The translations under genes and the position numbers were made by a program. Below, in pieces: positions 1-7,880 of a stretch of 64,000 bases of DNA. The notes beneath the pieces are model-generated. The model saw only the letters and a program-made list of their open reading frames with translations, had not been told where the DNA came from and made no database searches. Location of the stretch: NCBI GenBank assembly GCA_963821495.1, contig CAWGEA010000003.1, positions 1,302,001 through 1,366,000 on the forward strand, given 5' to 3'. Positions within the stretch are counted from its first letter, which is position 1; every line of letters starts with the position of its first letter. The stretch is from AC-32 sp963821495. Its GTDB lineage: Bacteria > Actinomycetota > Thermoleophilia > Gaiellales > Gaiellaceae.

Positions 1-2
1 GC

Positions 3-398
3 GACCACCTGCTCGGCGCGATCACGCCGACCGTCGGCCTCTACCCCGAGTCGCGGCCCGACCCGCTCGCCGACTACCAGGCCTCGCTCGAGCGCACGAT
101 CGAGCTCGCGCCGCGGCTCGCGCTCCCCGGGCACGGCGACCCCGTGGCCGACCCGGCCGGGCGCGCCGGGGAGATCCTCGAGCACCACAAGCGCCGCCTC
201 GACGAGACCGCCGCCGCGCTGGCGGCCGGGCCCCGCAGCGCCTACGAGGTCTCGGTCGAGCTCTTCGGCACGAGCCTCGATGCGAGTGGCCGCCGCTTCG
301 CCCTCGCGGAGACGCTCGCGCACCTGGAACGGCTTGTCCAGGAGGATCGGGCCGCGCGCGCCGGTGACGACAGAGACGTCTCCTATACTGCGGCGTAG
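3..398 (+). CDS. MBL-fold metallo-hydrolase, C-terminal part (5' end outside window)
   Basis: The frame is open from the first bases of the window, so the N-terminus with the HxHxDH metal site is missing. The visible 131 residues begin DHLLGAITPTVGLYPE and contain a PGHG motif followed by a helical tail with HHKRRLDE. This is the layout of the LACTB2-like branch of the metallo-beta-lactamase fold, where the PGHG histidine contributes to the metal site and the tail forms a winged-helix-like cap. The family hydrolyses thioesters, nucleic acids or similar substrates; the substrate cannot be told here. It ends 53 bp before the next gene on the same strand. Confidence 0.75.
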   Translation, partial: DHLLGAITPTVGLYPESRPDPLADYQASLERTIELAPRLALPGHGDPVADPAGRAGEILEHHKRRLDETAAALAAGPRSAYEVSVELFGTSLDASGRRFALAETLAHLERLVQEDRAARAGDDRDVSYTAA

Positions 399-451
399 AT
401 CCGGTTGGACGACGAAGTCATTCCTAGACGTCCGCCCGACGGGGCGAAGAC

Positions 452-1756
452 GTGACCCTCTTCCTCGAACTGCTCGCCGTCGCGGTGATCATCCTGCTGA
501 ACGGCTTCTTCGTCGCGGCCGAGTACTCGCTCGTGACCGCGCGCAAGACGCGCATCCAGGAGCTCGTGCAGCGGGGCAACCGGAGGGCGCGCGCCGTGCT
601 CCAGATCGTTGCAAACCCGCCGCGCTTCATCGCTGCGATGCAGCTCGGCGTGACCGCCACCAGCCTGGCGATCGGCGCGATCGGCGAGCAGGCGCTCGCG
701 CAGGTGTTCGACCCGATCTTCGCGTCGGTGATCGCGTTCGCGCTCGCCTTCCTGATCATCACCTTCCTGCACGTCGTGATCGGCGAGCTCGTGCCGAAGG
801 GGGTCGCGCTTGGGCACGCGGAGACGACCGCGCTCGCGGTCTCGGCTCCCGTGCGCGGGTTCTTCGTCGTGATGAAGCCGCTGATCTGGGTGCTGCAGCG
901 CTCGAGCGACGTGATCCTGCGCTCGCTCGGCCTCACGCCGCCCGGCGGCGAGATGGAGGTCTATTCCGAGGCTGAGCTGAAGATGCTGCTCTCGCGCTCG
1001 ACCGAGGAGGGCGAGCTCGAGCAGCAGGAGCAGGAGATGCTCTACAAGGTCTTCGACTTCGCCGACAAGGAGGTCTCGGCGGTGATGGTGCCGCGGCCCG
1101 AGGTCGTGGCGCTCTCGATCGACCTCCCGCCCGAGGAGGCGCTGGCGGCGGTGATCGAGTCGCCGTACACGCGCTACCCGGTCTACCGCGACTCGCTCGA
1201 TCACGTCGTCGGCGTCCTGCACGTACGGGATCTCTTCTCGGCCCTCAACGACCGCGGGCTGAACGCGGTGAAGCTCGACCAGATCCTGCGACCGGCGCAC
1301 ATCGTCCCGGAGACGAAGGATCTTGCCGCGCTGCTCGCCGAGTTCCGCCGCACCAACCAGCACATGGCGATCGTGGTGGACGAGTACGGCGAGCTCGAGG
1401 GCATCGTCACCCTCGAGGACCTGCTCGAGGAGATCGTCGGCGAGATCGAGGACGAGTTCGACCTCCCCGACGAGTCGGTCGAGCGGCTCGAGGACGGCCG
1501 CATGCGCGTCCACGGAACCTTTCCGATCGACGACTTCAACGAGCAGTTCCAGCGCTCGCTCCCGATCGAGGACTACCACACGATCGGCGGCTTCGTCTTC
1601 GGGATGCTGGGGCGCGCGCCCGAGCCGGGCGACGAGGTCGCACACGACGGCTGCCGCTTCAAGGTGCTCGAGGTCGAGGGCTCGCGCATCGAGCGGCTCG
1701 AGATCGAGCTCACGCCCGAACCTCCCACCGAGCACCGGCTGGAAGAAGCCTCGTAG
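452..1756 (+). CDS. CNNM/CorC (HlyC) family membrane protein with CBS pair
   Basis: This is a 434-aa protein starting at GTG. The N-terminal DUF21 part has about three hydrophobic segments (residues 1-25, about 60-85 and 90-120) and the NGFFVAAEYSLV stretch typical of the family. A tandem CBS pair follows (about 205-330, with VPRPEVVALS and IVTLEDLLEEIVGEI), then a CorC_HlyC transporter-associated domain to the end. Family members act in the inner membrane in Mg2+/Co2+ efflux or homeostasis, and the old name haemolysin is misleading. Length is normal. The actual ion is inference. Confidence 0.9.
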   Translation: MTLFLELLAVAVIILLNGFFVAAEYSLVTARKTRIQELVQRGNRRARAVLQIVANPPRFIAAMQLGVTATSLAIGAIGEQALAQVFDPIFASVIAFALAFLIITFLHVVIGELVPKGVALGHAETTALAVSAPVRGFFVVMKPLIWVLQRSSDVILRSLGLTPPGGEMEVYSEAELKMLLSRSTEEGELEQQEQEMLYKVFDFADKEVSAVMVPRPEVVALSIDLPPEEALAAVIESPYTRYPVYRDSLDHVVGVLHVRDLFSALNDRGLNAVKLDQILRPAHIVPETKDLAALLAEFRRTNQHMAIVVDEYGELEGIVTLEDLLEEIVGEIEDEFDLPDESVERLEDGRMRVHGTFPIDDFNEQFQRSLPIEDYHTIGGFVFGMLGRAPEPGDEVAHDGCRFKVLEVEGSRIERLEIELTPEPPTEHRLEEAS

Positions 1757-1799
1757 GTACGCTGACCTCGAAAGGGGTCAGCAACCTGTGAGGAGTCAG

Positions 1800-2156
1800 A
1801 TGAAGCGCATCGTTTTCCTGGTCGTGGCGCTCGCCGCGGCCGTCACGATGTTCGCCGTGGTCGCCTACGCCGGCTCGAGCCGCGCGACTGCCACGCCCGT
1901 CAAGGTCACGGCGAAAGAGTTCAAGTTCAGCCTCTCGCGCCACAGCGCGCCGCACGGCAAGGTCACCTTCAAGGTGACGAACAAGGGCAAGCTCAAGCAC
2001 GACTTCAAGATCGCCGGCAAGAGGACGCCGCTCCTGAAGAAGGGCCAGACGAAGTCGATCACCGTGACGCTCAAGAAGGGCAAGAAGTACACGTACATCT
2101 GCACCGTCCCGGGCCATGCAGCGGCCGGGATGAAGGGCACGTTCAAGGCGACCTAG
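1800..2156 (+). CDS. Secreted/anchored cupredoxin-like copper protein
   Basis: This is a 118-aa protein. The ATG at 1800 is chosen because a GAGGAG ribosome site lies just upstream and a clean signal peptide follows (MKRIVFLVVALAAAVTMFAVVAYAG); the frame itself is open further upstream. The mature part has the type I copper pattern, with His in KLKHDFKI and then Cys, His and Met in YICTVPGHAAAGM. It is a blue-copper-like electron carrier outside the membrane. It is short and very Lys-rich. It converges with the mec gene, overlapping its stop by 4 bp. The redox partner is unknown. Confidence 0.85.
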   Translation: MKRIVFLVVALAAAVTMFAVVAYAGSSRATATPVKVTAKEFKFSLSRHSAPHGKVTFKVTNKGKLKHDFKIAGKRTPLLKKGQTKSITVTLKKGKKYTYICTVPGHAAAGMKGTFKAT

Positions 2157-2524
2157 TCGCCTAGCGGCTCAGGCGAGACCTCGCCGCCGGCGATGCGCCA
2201 GGCGGCGAGCTCGCCCGTGCCGAGCGACAGGATCAGGTAGGGCCGGCCTTCCCAGAGGCCGATGTTCTCGACGTCGGTGCGCGACGGGCGCGGCGGCGAG
2301 GAGACGTGAGAGTGGAAGACGGCCAACTCGTAGCCGTCGTCCTCGAGGAACCAGTTCTCGGGCTCGGTGTCGAGCTCGAAGCGGTACGGGCTGGCTGCGG
2401 CGTTGCGGGCGGGAAGGTAGCGCTCGGCGACGCCGTTCCTGAGCGCGACCAGGCCGCAGGCCTCGTTCGGCTCCTCGGCGCGGGCGTGCTCGTCGAGCGC
2501 CGCGCGCACCTCGGCCGGGATCAC
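2153..2524 (-). CDS. mec: Mec-like Mov34/MPN (JAMM) metallopeptidase
   Basis: This is a 123-aa protein from the GTG at 2524, which overlaps the cysM stop in a GTGA. The JAMM zinc-protease signature is visible as EACGL near the start, then HSHVSSPPRPSRTD (HxH-x7-S-x2-D). In Mycobacterium, Mec removes cysteine from the C-terminus of the carrier CysO after CysM has attached it, releasing cysteine and free CysO. Position directly downstream of cysO and cysM supports the same role. In this sequence an upstream frameshift joins it in frame to the 5' part of cysM, so an automatic caller would see one 452-aa fusion. I treat that as an artefact. Confidence 0.85.
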   Translation of the reverse strand: MIPAEVRAALDEHARAEEPNEACGLVALRNGVAERYLPARNAAASPYRFELDTEPENWFLEDDGYELAVFHSHVSSPPRPSRTDVENIGLWEGRPYLILSLGTGELAAWRIAGGEVSPEPLGD

Positions 2525-3511
2525 CACCAGACCGCCGCCTCCATCTGCGGCTCTGGATCGGCGGCGTCCCAGAACGGCGCGGAGAGGTACTTCCAGCCCG
2601 CGTCGGCGAGGATCGCGACCACGACGCCCTCGTCGAGCTCTGCCGCGAGCCTGCGCGCGACGTGGATCACCGCCCCGGAGGAGACGCCTGCGAAGACGCC
2701 CTCTTCGGCCAGCAGCGCCCTGAGGCCGGCGACCGCGTCCGCGTTCGAGACGAGCAGCTTGCGGTCGAGCCTCGTCGACGTCGAGTACCGGCGGTACGTA
2801 GCCGTCCTCGAGCGAGCGCAGGCCCATCACGGGATCGCCCGGGAGCGGCTCGGCGGCGGCGACGGCGATCTCCGGAAACGATTCGCGCAGCCGCGCGCCC
2901 GCCCCCATCAGCGTGCCGCCGGTGCCGAGGCCGGCGACGAGGACGTCGACGCGGTCGAGCGCGGCGGCGATCTCGGCGCCCGTCCCGTCGTAGTGGGCAC
3001 GCGGGTTCGCCTCGTTCGCGTACTGGAAGAGCATGTGGAAGCGGGGGTCGCGCTCGGCCAGCTCCTGCGCGACGCGGACGGCGCCGTTGGAGCCCTCCTC
3101 GCCGGGGCTCTCGACGATCTCGGCGCCGTAGAGCCGCAGCAGGCGGCGGCGCTCCTCGGTCACGTTGTCGGGCATCACGCAGGTGACGCGGTAGCCCTTC
3201 AGGCGGGCGACCAGCGCGAGCGAAATGCCGGTGTTGCCGCTCGTCGGCTCGAGCAGCTCCTGTCCCGGCTCGAGCTCCGCGGCCTCGACCATCGCCAGCG
3301 CGACGCGGTCCTTGATCGAGCCGGTCGGGTTCTGGCCCTCGAGCTTCGCGTAGAGCTTGACCTCCGGCTTCGGGCTCAGGCGCGGCAGCTCGACGAGCGC
3401 TGTGTTGCCGACGAGGTCGAGGAGGGAGTGAGCTACACCAGCAGGCGGTCGCTTGGGACGCCGACCAGAGGAGGCCGTGCCGGCGTTGACGGCGCGGCCG
3501 GCTTCATCCAC
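2521..3511 (-). CDS. cysM: CysM-type O-phosphoserine/CysO cysteine synthase, frameshifted
   Basis: This PLP fold-type II enzyme has the PLP lysine in NPTGSIKDR, the asparagine loop PTSGNTGISLAL and the phosphate-binding GLGTGGTLMG. In mycobacteria it joins O-phosphoserine with CysO thiocarboxylate to make a CysO-cysteine adduct. Homology is clear to about position 2775 (VPPVLDVDEA). There the frame breaks. The normal C-terminus (LDRKLLVSNADAVAG, GVFAGVSSGAVIHVA, ILADAGWKYLSAPFWD) continues in the adjacent frame to a TGA at 2521-2523, consistent with one extra base. The GTG at 3511 overlaps the end of cysO and gives an unusual extension of about 27 residues, so the start is uncertain. Confidence 0.8.
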
Positions 3512-3764
3512 CGGCCATGGCCGGGAGCAGGATGACCGTGGAGCCGTCGTCGACCGCCGTCTCGAGGCCGTCGCGGGTGCGCACGTCCTCGCCCTCGACG
3601 TAGACGTTCACGAAGGGAGCAAGCTTCTCGTCCTCGAGCAGCTGCCCGCGCAGCGAAGGGAAGCGTCCCATCAGGTCGTCGAGCAGCTCGCGCACCGTCC
3701 GGCCGCTCGCCTCGACCTCGCGTGCGCCCTCGGTCTCGGAGCGCAGCGTCGGTGGGATGCGCAC
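3504..3764 (-). CDS. cysO: CysO, ThiS/MoaD-like sulfur carrier protein
   Basis: This is an 86-aa beta-grasp protein ending LLPAMAGG. The C-terminal Gly-Gly is what becomes adenylated and converted to a thiocarboxylate. Conserved family features are RTVRELLDDLMGRFPSL and FVNVYVEGEDVR. CysO accepts sulfur from the MoeZ-type enzyme encoded just upstream (5-bp gap) and donates it to CysM downstream; Mec then trims the product. Length and ending match actinobacterial CysO rather than MoaD, whose partner MoaE is absent here. Confidence 0.88.
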   Translation of the reverse strand: MRIPPTLRSETEGAREVEASGRTVRELLDDLMGRFPSLRGQLLEDEKLAPFVNVYVEGEDVRTRDGLETAVDDGSTVILLPAMAGG

Positions 3765-3769
3765 GCGGC

Positions 3770-4939
3770 TCAGTGTCCGGCCCCCGCGCAGAACTCGACG
3801 TAGTCGATGTACTCGGTGATGGAGGGCGACTCGCCGCAGACGGGGCAGGCGGGGTCGCGGCGCAGCTTCATCTCCTGGAACTCACCGCTCAGCGCGTCGT
3901 AGAGCAGCAGCCGCCCGACGAGCGGGTCGCCGATGCCGAGCGCGAGCTTCAGCGCCTCCGCGGCCTGGATCGAGCCGATCACGCCCGGGAGCACGCCCAG
4001 CACGCCGCCCTCGGCGCAGCTCGGCGCCAGCTCGGGTGGCGGCGGCTGCGGGAACAGGCAGCGATAGCACGGCCCTTCGCCGGGCTTGAAGACCGTCACC
4101 TGGCCTTCGAAGCGAAAGATCGAGCCGTGCACGACCGGGACGTCGTGCCAGACCGAGGCGTCGTTGACGAGGTAGCGCGTCGGGAAGTTGTCGGCCCCGT
4201 CGACGATCACGTCCCAGCCGGGCTCGAGGATCCGCTCGACGTTCTCGGAGGTCAGCCGCTCGCGGAAGGGGACGACCTCGACGTCCGGGTTCAGCGCCTC
4301 GATCGTGCGGCGCGCGGAGTCGGTCTTCGGCTCCCCCAGCGAGTTGGTCGAGTGCGCGATCTGGCGCTGGAGGTTCGTCTCGTCGACGACGTCGGCGTCC
4401 ACGATCCCGAGCCGCCCGACACCCGCGGCCGCGAGGTAGAGCGCCGCGGGCGAGCCAAGACCCCCGGCGCCGATCAGCAGGATGCGCGAGTCGAGCAGCC
4501 GCAGCTGGCCCTCCTCGCCGACCTCCGGGATCAGCAGGTGGCGGCTGTAGCGCGTCGAGCGCTCCGGGCCGAGCGAGCGCGGGAGGTCGGTCGGAAAGCC
4601 GCTCTGCTGCCACTCGGTGTAGCCCCCGGCCAGCGAGAGCGCGTGCTCGTAGCCGAGCTCGGTCAGCGTCTTCGCGGCGAAGGCGGAGCGGTTACCGACC
4701 GCGCAGTAGAGCAGCACGGGCCGAGAGCGGTCTGGGGCGACGTTTTCGATGCGCGACTCGAGGTTCCCGCGCGGCACGTGCACCGCGCCGGGGATGCGGC
4801 CCTGCTCCCACTCGTCGCGCTCGCGCACGTCGACGAGCAATGGCGCCTCGGCGGCGTCCAGCAGCTCGCGTGCGCGCCGCGCGTCCACCTCCTCGATCGA
4901 GGCCTTCGCGGCCTGCAGCAGCTCGCGGTAGCTCGACAT
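3770..4939 (-). CDS. moeZ: MoeZ-like ThiF adenylyltransferase with N-terminal rhodanese domain
   Basis: This is a 389-aa protein. The ATG at 4939 (MSSYRELLQ) is preferred over an upstream GTG. A rhodanese domain comes first (about 18-110), with the active-site loop LLYCAVGNRSAF. A ThiF/E1-like domain follows, with the GAGGLGSPAALYL nucleotide loop, the NLQRQ segment and two zinc CxxC pairs (CYRC and CPVC). It activates the C-terminal glycine of small sulfur carriers with ATP and then transfers sulfur. In M. tuberculosis the rhodanese is C-terminal; here it is N-terminal. It is the first gene of moeZ-cysO-cysM-mec. Confidence 0.88.
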   Translation of the reverse strand: MSSYRELLQAAKASIEEVDARRARELLDAAEAPLLVDVRERDEWEQGRIPGAVHVPRGNLESRIENVAPDRSRPVLLYCAVGNRSAFAAKTLTELGYEHALSLAGGYTEWQQSGFPTDLPRSLGPERSTRYSRHLLIPEVGEEGQLRLLDSRILLIGAGGLGSPAALYLAAAGVGRLGIVDADVVDETNLQRQIAHSTNSLGEPKTDSARRTIEALNPDVEVVPFRERLTSENVERILEPGWDVIVDGADNFPTRYLVNDASVWHDVPVVHGSIFRFEGQVTVFKPGEGPCYRCLFPQPPPPELAPSCAEGGVLGVLPGVIGSIQAAEALKLALGIGDPLVGRLLLYDALSGEFQEMKLRRDPACPVCGESPSITEYIDYVEFCAGAGH

Positions 4940-5000
4940 GGCTTTCGATTGTATAGCGGGCACTCAAGGTGGCCGCGAGCGCGGGAGCTATCGTCGCCGC

Positions 5001-5966
5001 ATGAGCTCTCGCGGCCGGATCTTCGCCCTCGTCGCGGTGGCCGCCGTGGTCGCGTCGGGGGTCGTCGTGGTCGGTGTGCTCGCGACTCGCAACCACGTTC
5101 CGGCCGCGGCGAAGCCGCGCGCGGGGCGGCCGCCGCTCACGCTCGAGCTCGGCGTCCGCACCGACCGAGAGGCGCAGGCGCTGCGGCGGGCGCAGACGCT
5201 CTACCGCGCCGGCAACGCCGAGGCCGCCGCCAGGATCTTCAACCGCTACTCGTCGCTCGAGGCCCAGGTCGGCGCCGCGCTCGCGGACTGGCCGGGCTCG
5301 ACCGTCTCGCGGCTCGAGCAGCTGCAGGCCGACCACCCGCAGAGCTCGCTGGTCGCGCTCCACCTTGGCCTCGCGCTCTACTGGCTGCGGCGCAACGACG
5401 AGGCACTGGCCGCGTGGCAGGCCGCCGCGCGGAACGAGCCGGACACGGCCTACGCCGTCCGCGCCGGGGACTTCCTGCACCCGCAGTACGCCCCGGGGCT
5501 GCCGCGGTTCGTGCCGTCGTTCCCGATGCCGCTGCGAATCCGGGTTTTGCCACCGGCGCAGCAGCTCGCCGCGCTACGCGGCGCAGCCAGGGCAGGTGGC
5601 GCGCACGAGAAGATCCTCTACGGCGTCGCGCTGCAGCAGCTCGACCGCCCGCGCTCGGCGGAGCGGCAGTTCGCCGCCGCGGCGCGCCTCGCGCCCGGCG
5701 ACCCCGACGCGCGCGTTGCCGCCACGGTCGGCCTCTTCGACAAGGCGAAGCCGGCCGCCGCGTTCAGCCGGCTCGGCCCGCTCACGCGCGTCTTCCCGCG
5801 GGCGCAGACCGTCCGCTTTCACCTCGGCCTGCTGCTGCTCTGGTCGGCGCAGGTCACCGAGGCGCGCAGGCAGCTCACGCAGGCGAGGGACGAGGGCCCG
5901 AAGACGCCCCTCGGCAGGCAGGCTGCGCAGTACCTGGCGGCCCTCCGGAACGTTGGGACCCGCTGA
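5001..5966 (+). CDS. Membrane-anchored TPR protein
   Basis: This is a 321-aa protein with ATG at 5001. One N-terminal hydrophobic segment (about residues 7-29, rich in Val and Ala) should anchor it, with the rest outside. The body is Ala/Arg/Leu-rich and has tetratricopeptide-like helix pairs, for example LVALHLGLALYWLRRNDEAL and ARLAPGDPDARVAATVGLFD, which are protein-interaction scaffolds. It is divergent from moeZ and 111 bp upstream of the sigma factor gene. No enzymatic motif is seen. Specific function unknown. Confidence 0.7.
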   Translation: MSSRGRIFALVAVAAVVASGVVVVGVLATRNHVPAAAKPRAGRPPLTLELGVRTDREAQALRRAQTLYRAGNAEAAARIFNRYSSLEAQVGAALADWPGSTVSRLEQLQADHPQSSLVALHLGLALYWLRRNDEALAAWQAAARNEPDTAYAVRAGDFLHPQYAPGLPRFVPSFPMPLRIRVLPPAQQLAALRGAARAGGAHEKILYGVALQQLDRPRSAERQFAAAARLAPGDPDARVAATVGLFDKAKPAAAFSRLGPLTRVFPRAQTVRFHLGLLLLWSAQVTEARRQLTQARDEGPKTPLGRQAAQYLAALRNVGTR

Positions 5967-6077
5967 CGAAAATTAGGGCCACTCGGCCTATGGCGTCTGT
6001 CCGCTACCTTTGAAAGAGTGCCGCATCCGCAAGCGCCGCGTGCGGGTTTGTAACGAGCCCAGGGAGGGAGCGCGCAA

Positions 6078-7157
6078 GTGAGCGAGCAGGGGGTACGGGC
6101 AAAGCCGTCGAGCATCGCGGAGGTGCTCGAGACGGACGAAGCCAAGGGGTTGCTGGAGACGGGTCGCGAGGCGGGGTCGCTGAGCACCGAGGAGATTTCA
6201 ATCGCGCTGGGCGAGCTCGAGCTCGACGCGGCGCAGGTCGACGACTTCTACCACGCGCTCGAGGAGCTGCAGATCGAGGTCGTCGACGGCGCCGAGGAGC
6301 CGGAGCGCCAGCCGGTCAAGGAGACGCGCGAGGTCACCACCGACTCGCTGCAGCTGTTCCTCAAGGACATCGGCAAGGTCGACCTCCTCACCGCGGCGCA
6401 GGAGGTCGAGCTGGCGAAGCGGATCGAGCGCGGCGAGCACCGCGCCAAACAGGAGATGGTCGAGGCCAACCTCCGGCTCGTCGTCTCGATCGCGAAGAAG
6501 TACCGCAACCAGGGGCTGCCCTTCCTCGATCTCATCCAGGAGGGGACGATCGGCCTCGTGCGGGCGGCCGAGAAGTTCGACCACCGCAAGGGCTTCAAGT
6601 TCTCCACCTACGCGACGTGGTGGATCCGCCAGGCCGTCGCCCGCGCGCTGGCCGACAAGGCGCGAACGATCCGCATGCCGGTCCACATCGTCGAGAAGCT
6701 GAACAAGATCGTCCGCTCGGAGCGGAAGCTGCGCGCCGAGCTCGGGCGCGAGCCGAGCTCGGTCGAGATCGCGCGGGACGTCGAGCTGACGCCGGACGAG
6801 GTCGAGCAGATCCGCCGCAGCTCACAGGCGCCGGTCTCGCTGGAGAAGCCGGTCGGCGACGAGGAGGAGTCCGAGTTCGGCCACTTCCTCACCGACGAGA
6901 ACGAGCCGCTGCCGGAGGAGGTCGCCGAGGTCGAGATGCGTAAGGCGGCGCTCCGGCGCGTGCTGGACACGCTCAGCGCCCGCGAGCGCCGCGTGCTCGA
7001 GCTCCGCTACGGGCTAAACGGCGAGCACCCGCGGACGCTGGACGAGGTCGGCAAGACCTTCAACGTCACGCGCGAGCGCATCCGTCAGATCGAGAACCAG
7101 AGCCTGAAGAAGCTCCGCGCGCTGGCCGACGCGCTCGCTCTGCGCGACGTGGCTTAG
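6078..7157 (+). CDS. rpoD: Principal RNA polymerase sigma factor (sigma-70 family)
   Basis: This is a 359-aa protein from GTG at 6078 with an AGGGAGGG ribosome site. It has region 1.2 (DSLQLFLKDIGKVDLLT), the region 2 core with GLPFLDLIQEGTIGLVRA and the -10 recognition segment KFSTYATWWIRQA, region 3 (AELGREPSSVEIARDV) and a full region 4 with the -35 helix-turn-helix TFNVTRERIRQIE. These match a group 1/2 housekeeping sigma factor. Region 1.1 is short and acidic, as in actinobacterial SigA. A strong hairpin terminator follows the stop. I take it as the principal sigma; a close group 2 paralogue cannot be excluded. Confidence 0.92.
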   Translation: MSEQGVRAKPSSIAEVLETDEAKGLLETGREAGSLSTEEISIALGELELDAAQVDDFYHALEELQIEVVDGAEEPERQPVKETREVTTDSLQLFLKDIGKVDLLTAAQEVELAKRIERGEHRAKQEMVEANLRLVVSIAKKYRNQGLPFLDLIQEGTIGLVRAAEKFDHRKGFKFSTYATWWIRQAVARALADKARTIRMPVHIVEKLNKIVRSERKLRAELGREPSSVEIARDVELTPDEVEQIRRSSQAPVSLEKPVGDEEESEFGHFLTDENEPLPEEVAEVEMRKAALRRVLDTLSARERRVLELRYGLNGEHPRTLDEVGKTFNVTRERIRQIENQSLKKLRALADALALRDVA

Positions 7158-7170
7158 CCCGAACTGGTCG

Positions 7171-7202
7171 GGCGCCTCTCACCGTTCACGGTGAGAGGCG
7201 CC
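7171..7202 (+). terminator. Intrinsic terminator of the sigma factor gene
   Basis: A perfect 14-bp inverted repeat (GGCGCCTCTCACCG and its complement) flanks a TTCA loop, then TCTTTC. It begins 13 bp after the sigma stop and lies 4 bp before the stop of the convergent gene, so it may serve both. The T-tract is short, so the call rests mainly on the long stem. Confidence 0.8.
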
Positions 7203-7206
7203 TCTT

Positions 7207-7728
7207 TCACGGCTGGTACTGCTGGTCGAGAGCGAGGGCGGGGTTCGGGTACTTGGCACCGATCCGGATCCAGAAGCCAGCGGTCGGCTCGAGCAGCCGA
7301 CGGTGCTTCGGGTTCTTGCCCTTGACGATCTGCGCCAGCTCGGCGACGGTGATCCGCGTCGCGCTGACCCCTCTCGTGATGACGGTGACGGGTGCGTTCG
7401 CCGGAACGACGTACGTGAGCAGGCGATGGCTCTCGTCGACGATGTAGTAGTCGTTCGGGACCGGCTTGCAGCCGCAGGCACGCTCCGCGGTGACGCCGTG
7501 CAGGAACAGACCGGGATCGAACCGCATCTCGTAGTGGCGACCCTTACGCGTCAGTGACTTGACGTGGCCCCACTGCGTCGTTTGGCCGGCCTGTGTAGCC
7601 CGCGGGAGCTCTGCGGGCACGAGGCGCGCCGCCGATGCCGATGTCGGCGCGGCGGCGAGCCGAGACGCGCCCGCCATCGCTGCGACCGGGAGCGCGGCGG
7701 CGATGAGGATGAGAAGCAACCGCTTCAT
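7207..7728 (-). CDS. Secreted protein of unknown function
   Basis: This is a 173-aa protein. The ATG at 7728 is supported by a strong AAAGGAGG ribosome site immediately upstream and by the signal peptide that follows (MKRLLLILIAAALPVAAMAG). The mature part has two close Cys residues (RACGCKP), a stretch resembling a small beta domain and no catalytic motif I recognise. An 11-bp-periodic repeat block (7778-7810) lies upstream in its transcription direction, which might put it under phosphate control; that is inference. Confidence 0.65.
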   Translation of the reverse strand: MKRLLLILIAAALPVAAMAGASRLAAAPTSASAARLVPAELPRATQAGQTTQWGHVKSLTRKGRHYEMRFDPGLFLHGVTAERACGCKPVPNDYYIVDESHRLLTYVVPANAPVTVITRGVSATRITVAELAQIVKGKNPKHRRLLEPTAGFWIRIGAKYPNPALALDQQYQP

Positions 7729-7777
7729 CACGCCTCCTTTCGTCTTGACGTCACCCATTCTCCGCTCCTTCGGCAAC

Positions 7778-7810
7778 GTGCCTGTGACGGCTCCGTAACG
7801 GTTCTGACAC
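7778..7810 (-). promoter_or_regulatory. PHO-box-like triple 11-bp direct repeat
   Basis: On the minus strand three units begin exactly 11 bp apart at 7810, 7799 and 7788: GTGTCAGAACC, GTTACGGAGCC and GTCACAGGCAC. PhoB/PhoP-type regulators of the OmpR family bind 11-bp direct repeats. A similar pair sits upstream of pstS at 18129-18150. The site is 50 bp upstream of the secreted-protein start and 71 bp upstream of the divergent dipeptidase. Confidence 0.5.
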
Positions 7811-7880
7811 GGTTCCCGGCGGCAGCGGAACCCGCGTTGATCGCGTTCCAGGAGACAGTCGTTCTCGTAGACTCGCCGCC

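Noticed and set aside
280..975. Plus-strand open frame overlapping the MBL tail and the CorC gene
   Set aside because: Arg-rich shadow of the CorC gene in another frame.
2153..3511. A single 452-aa cysteine synthase-Mov34 fusion protein
   Set aside because: About 85 residues in the middle are Arg/Gly-rich nonsense, while the missing CysM end is intact in the next frame and finishes with a normal GTGA junction to mec.
5108..5125. Short hairpin with GAA loop in the TPR gene resembling the lhr element stem
   Set aside because: It has only the stem and lacks the conserved tail of the 45-bp element; likely chance in GC-rich DNA.
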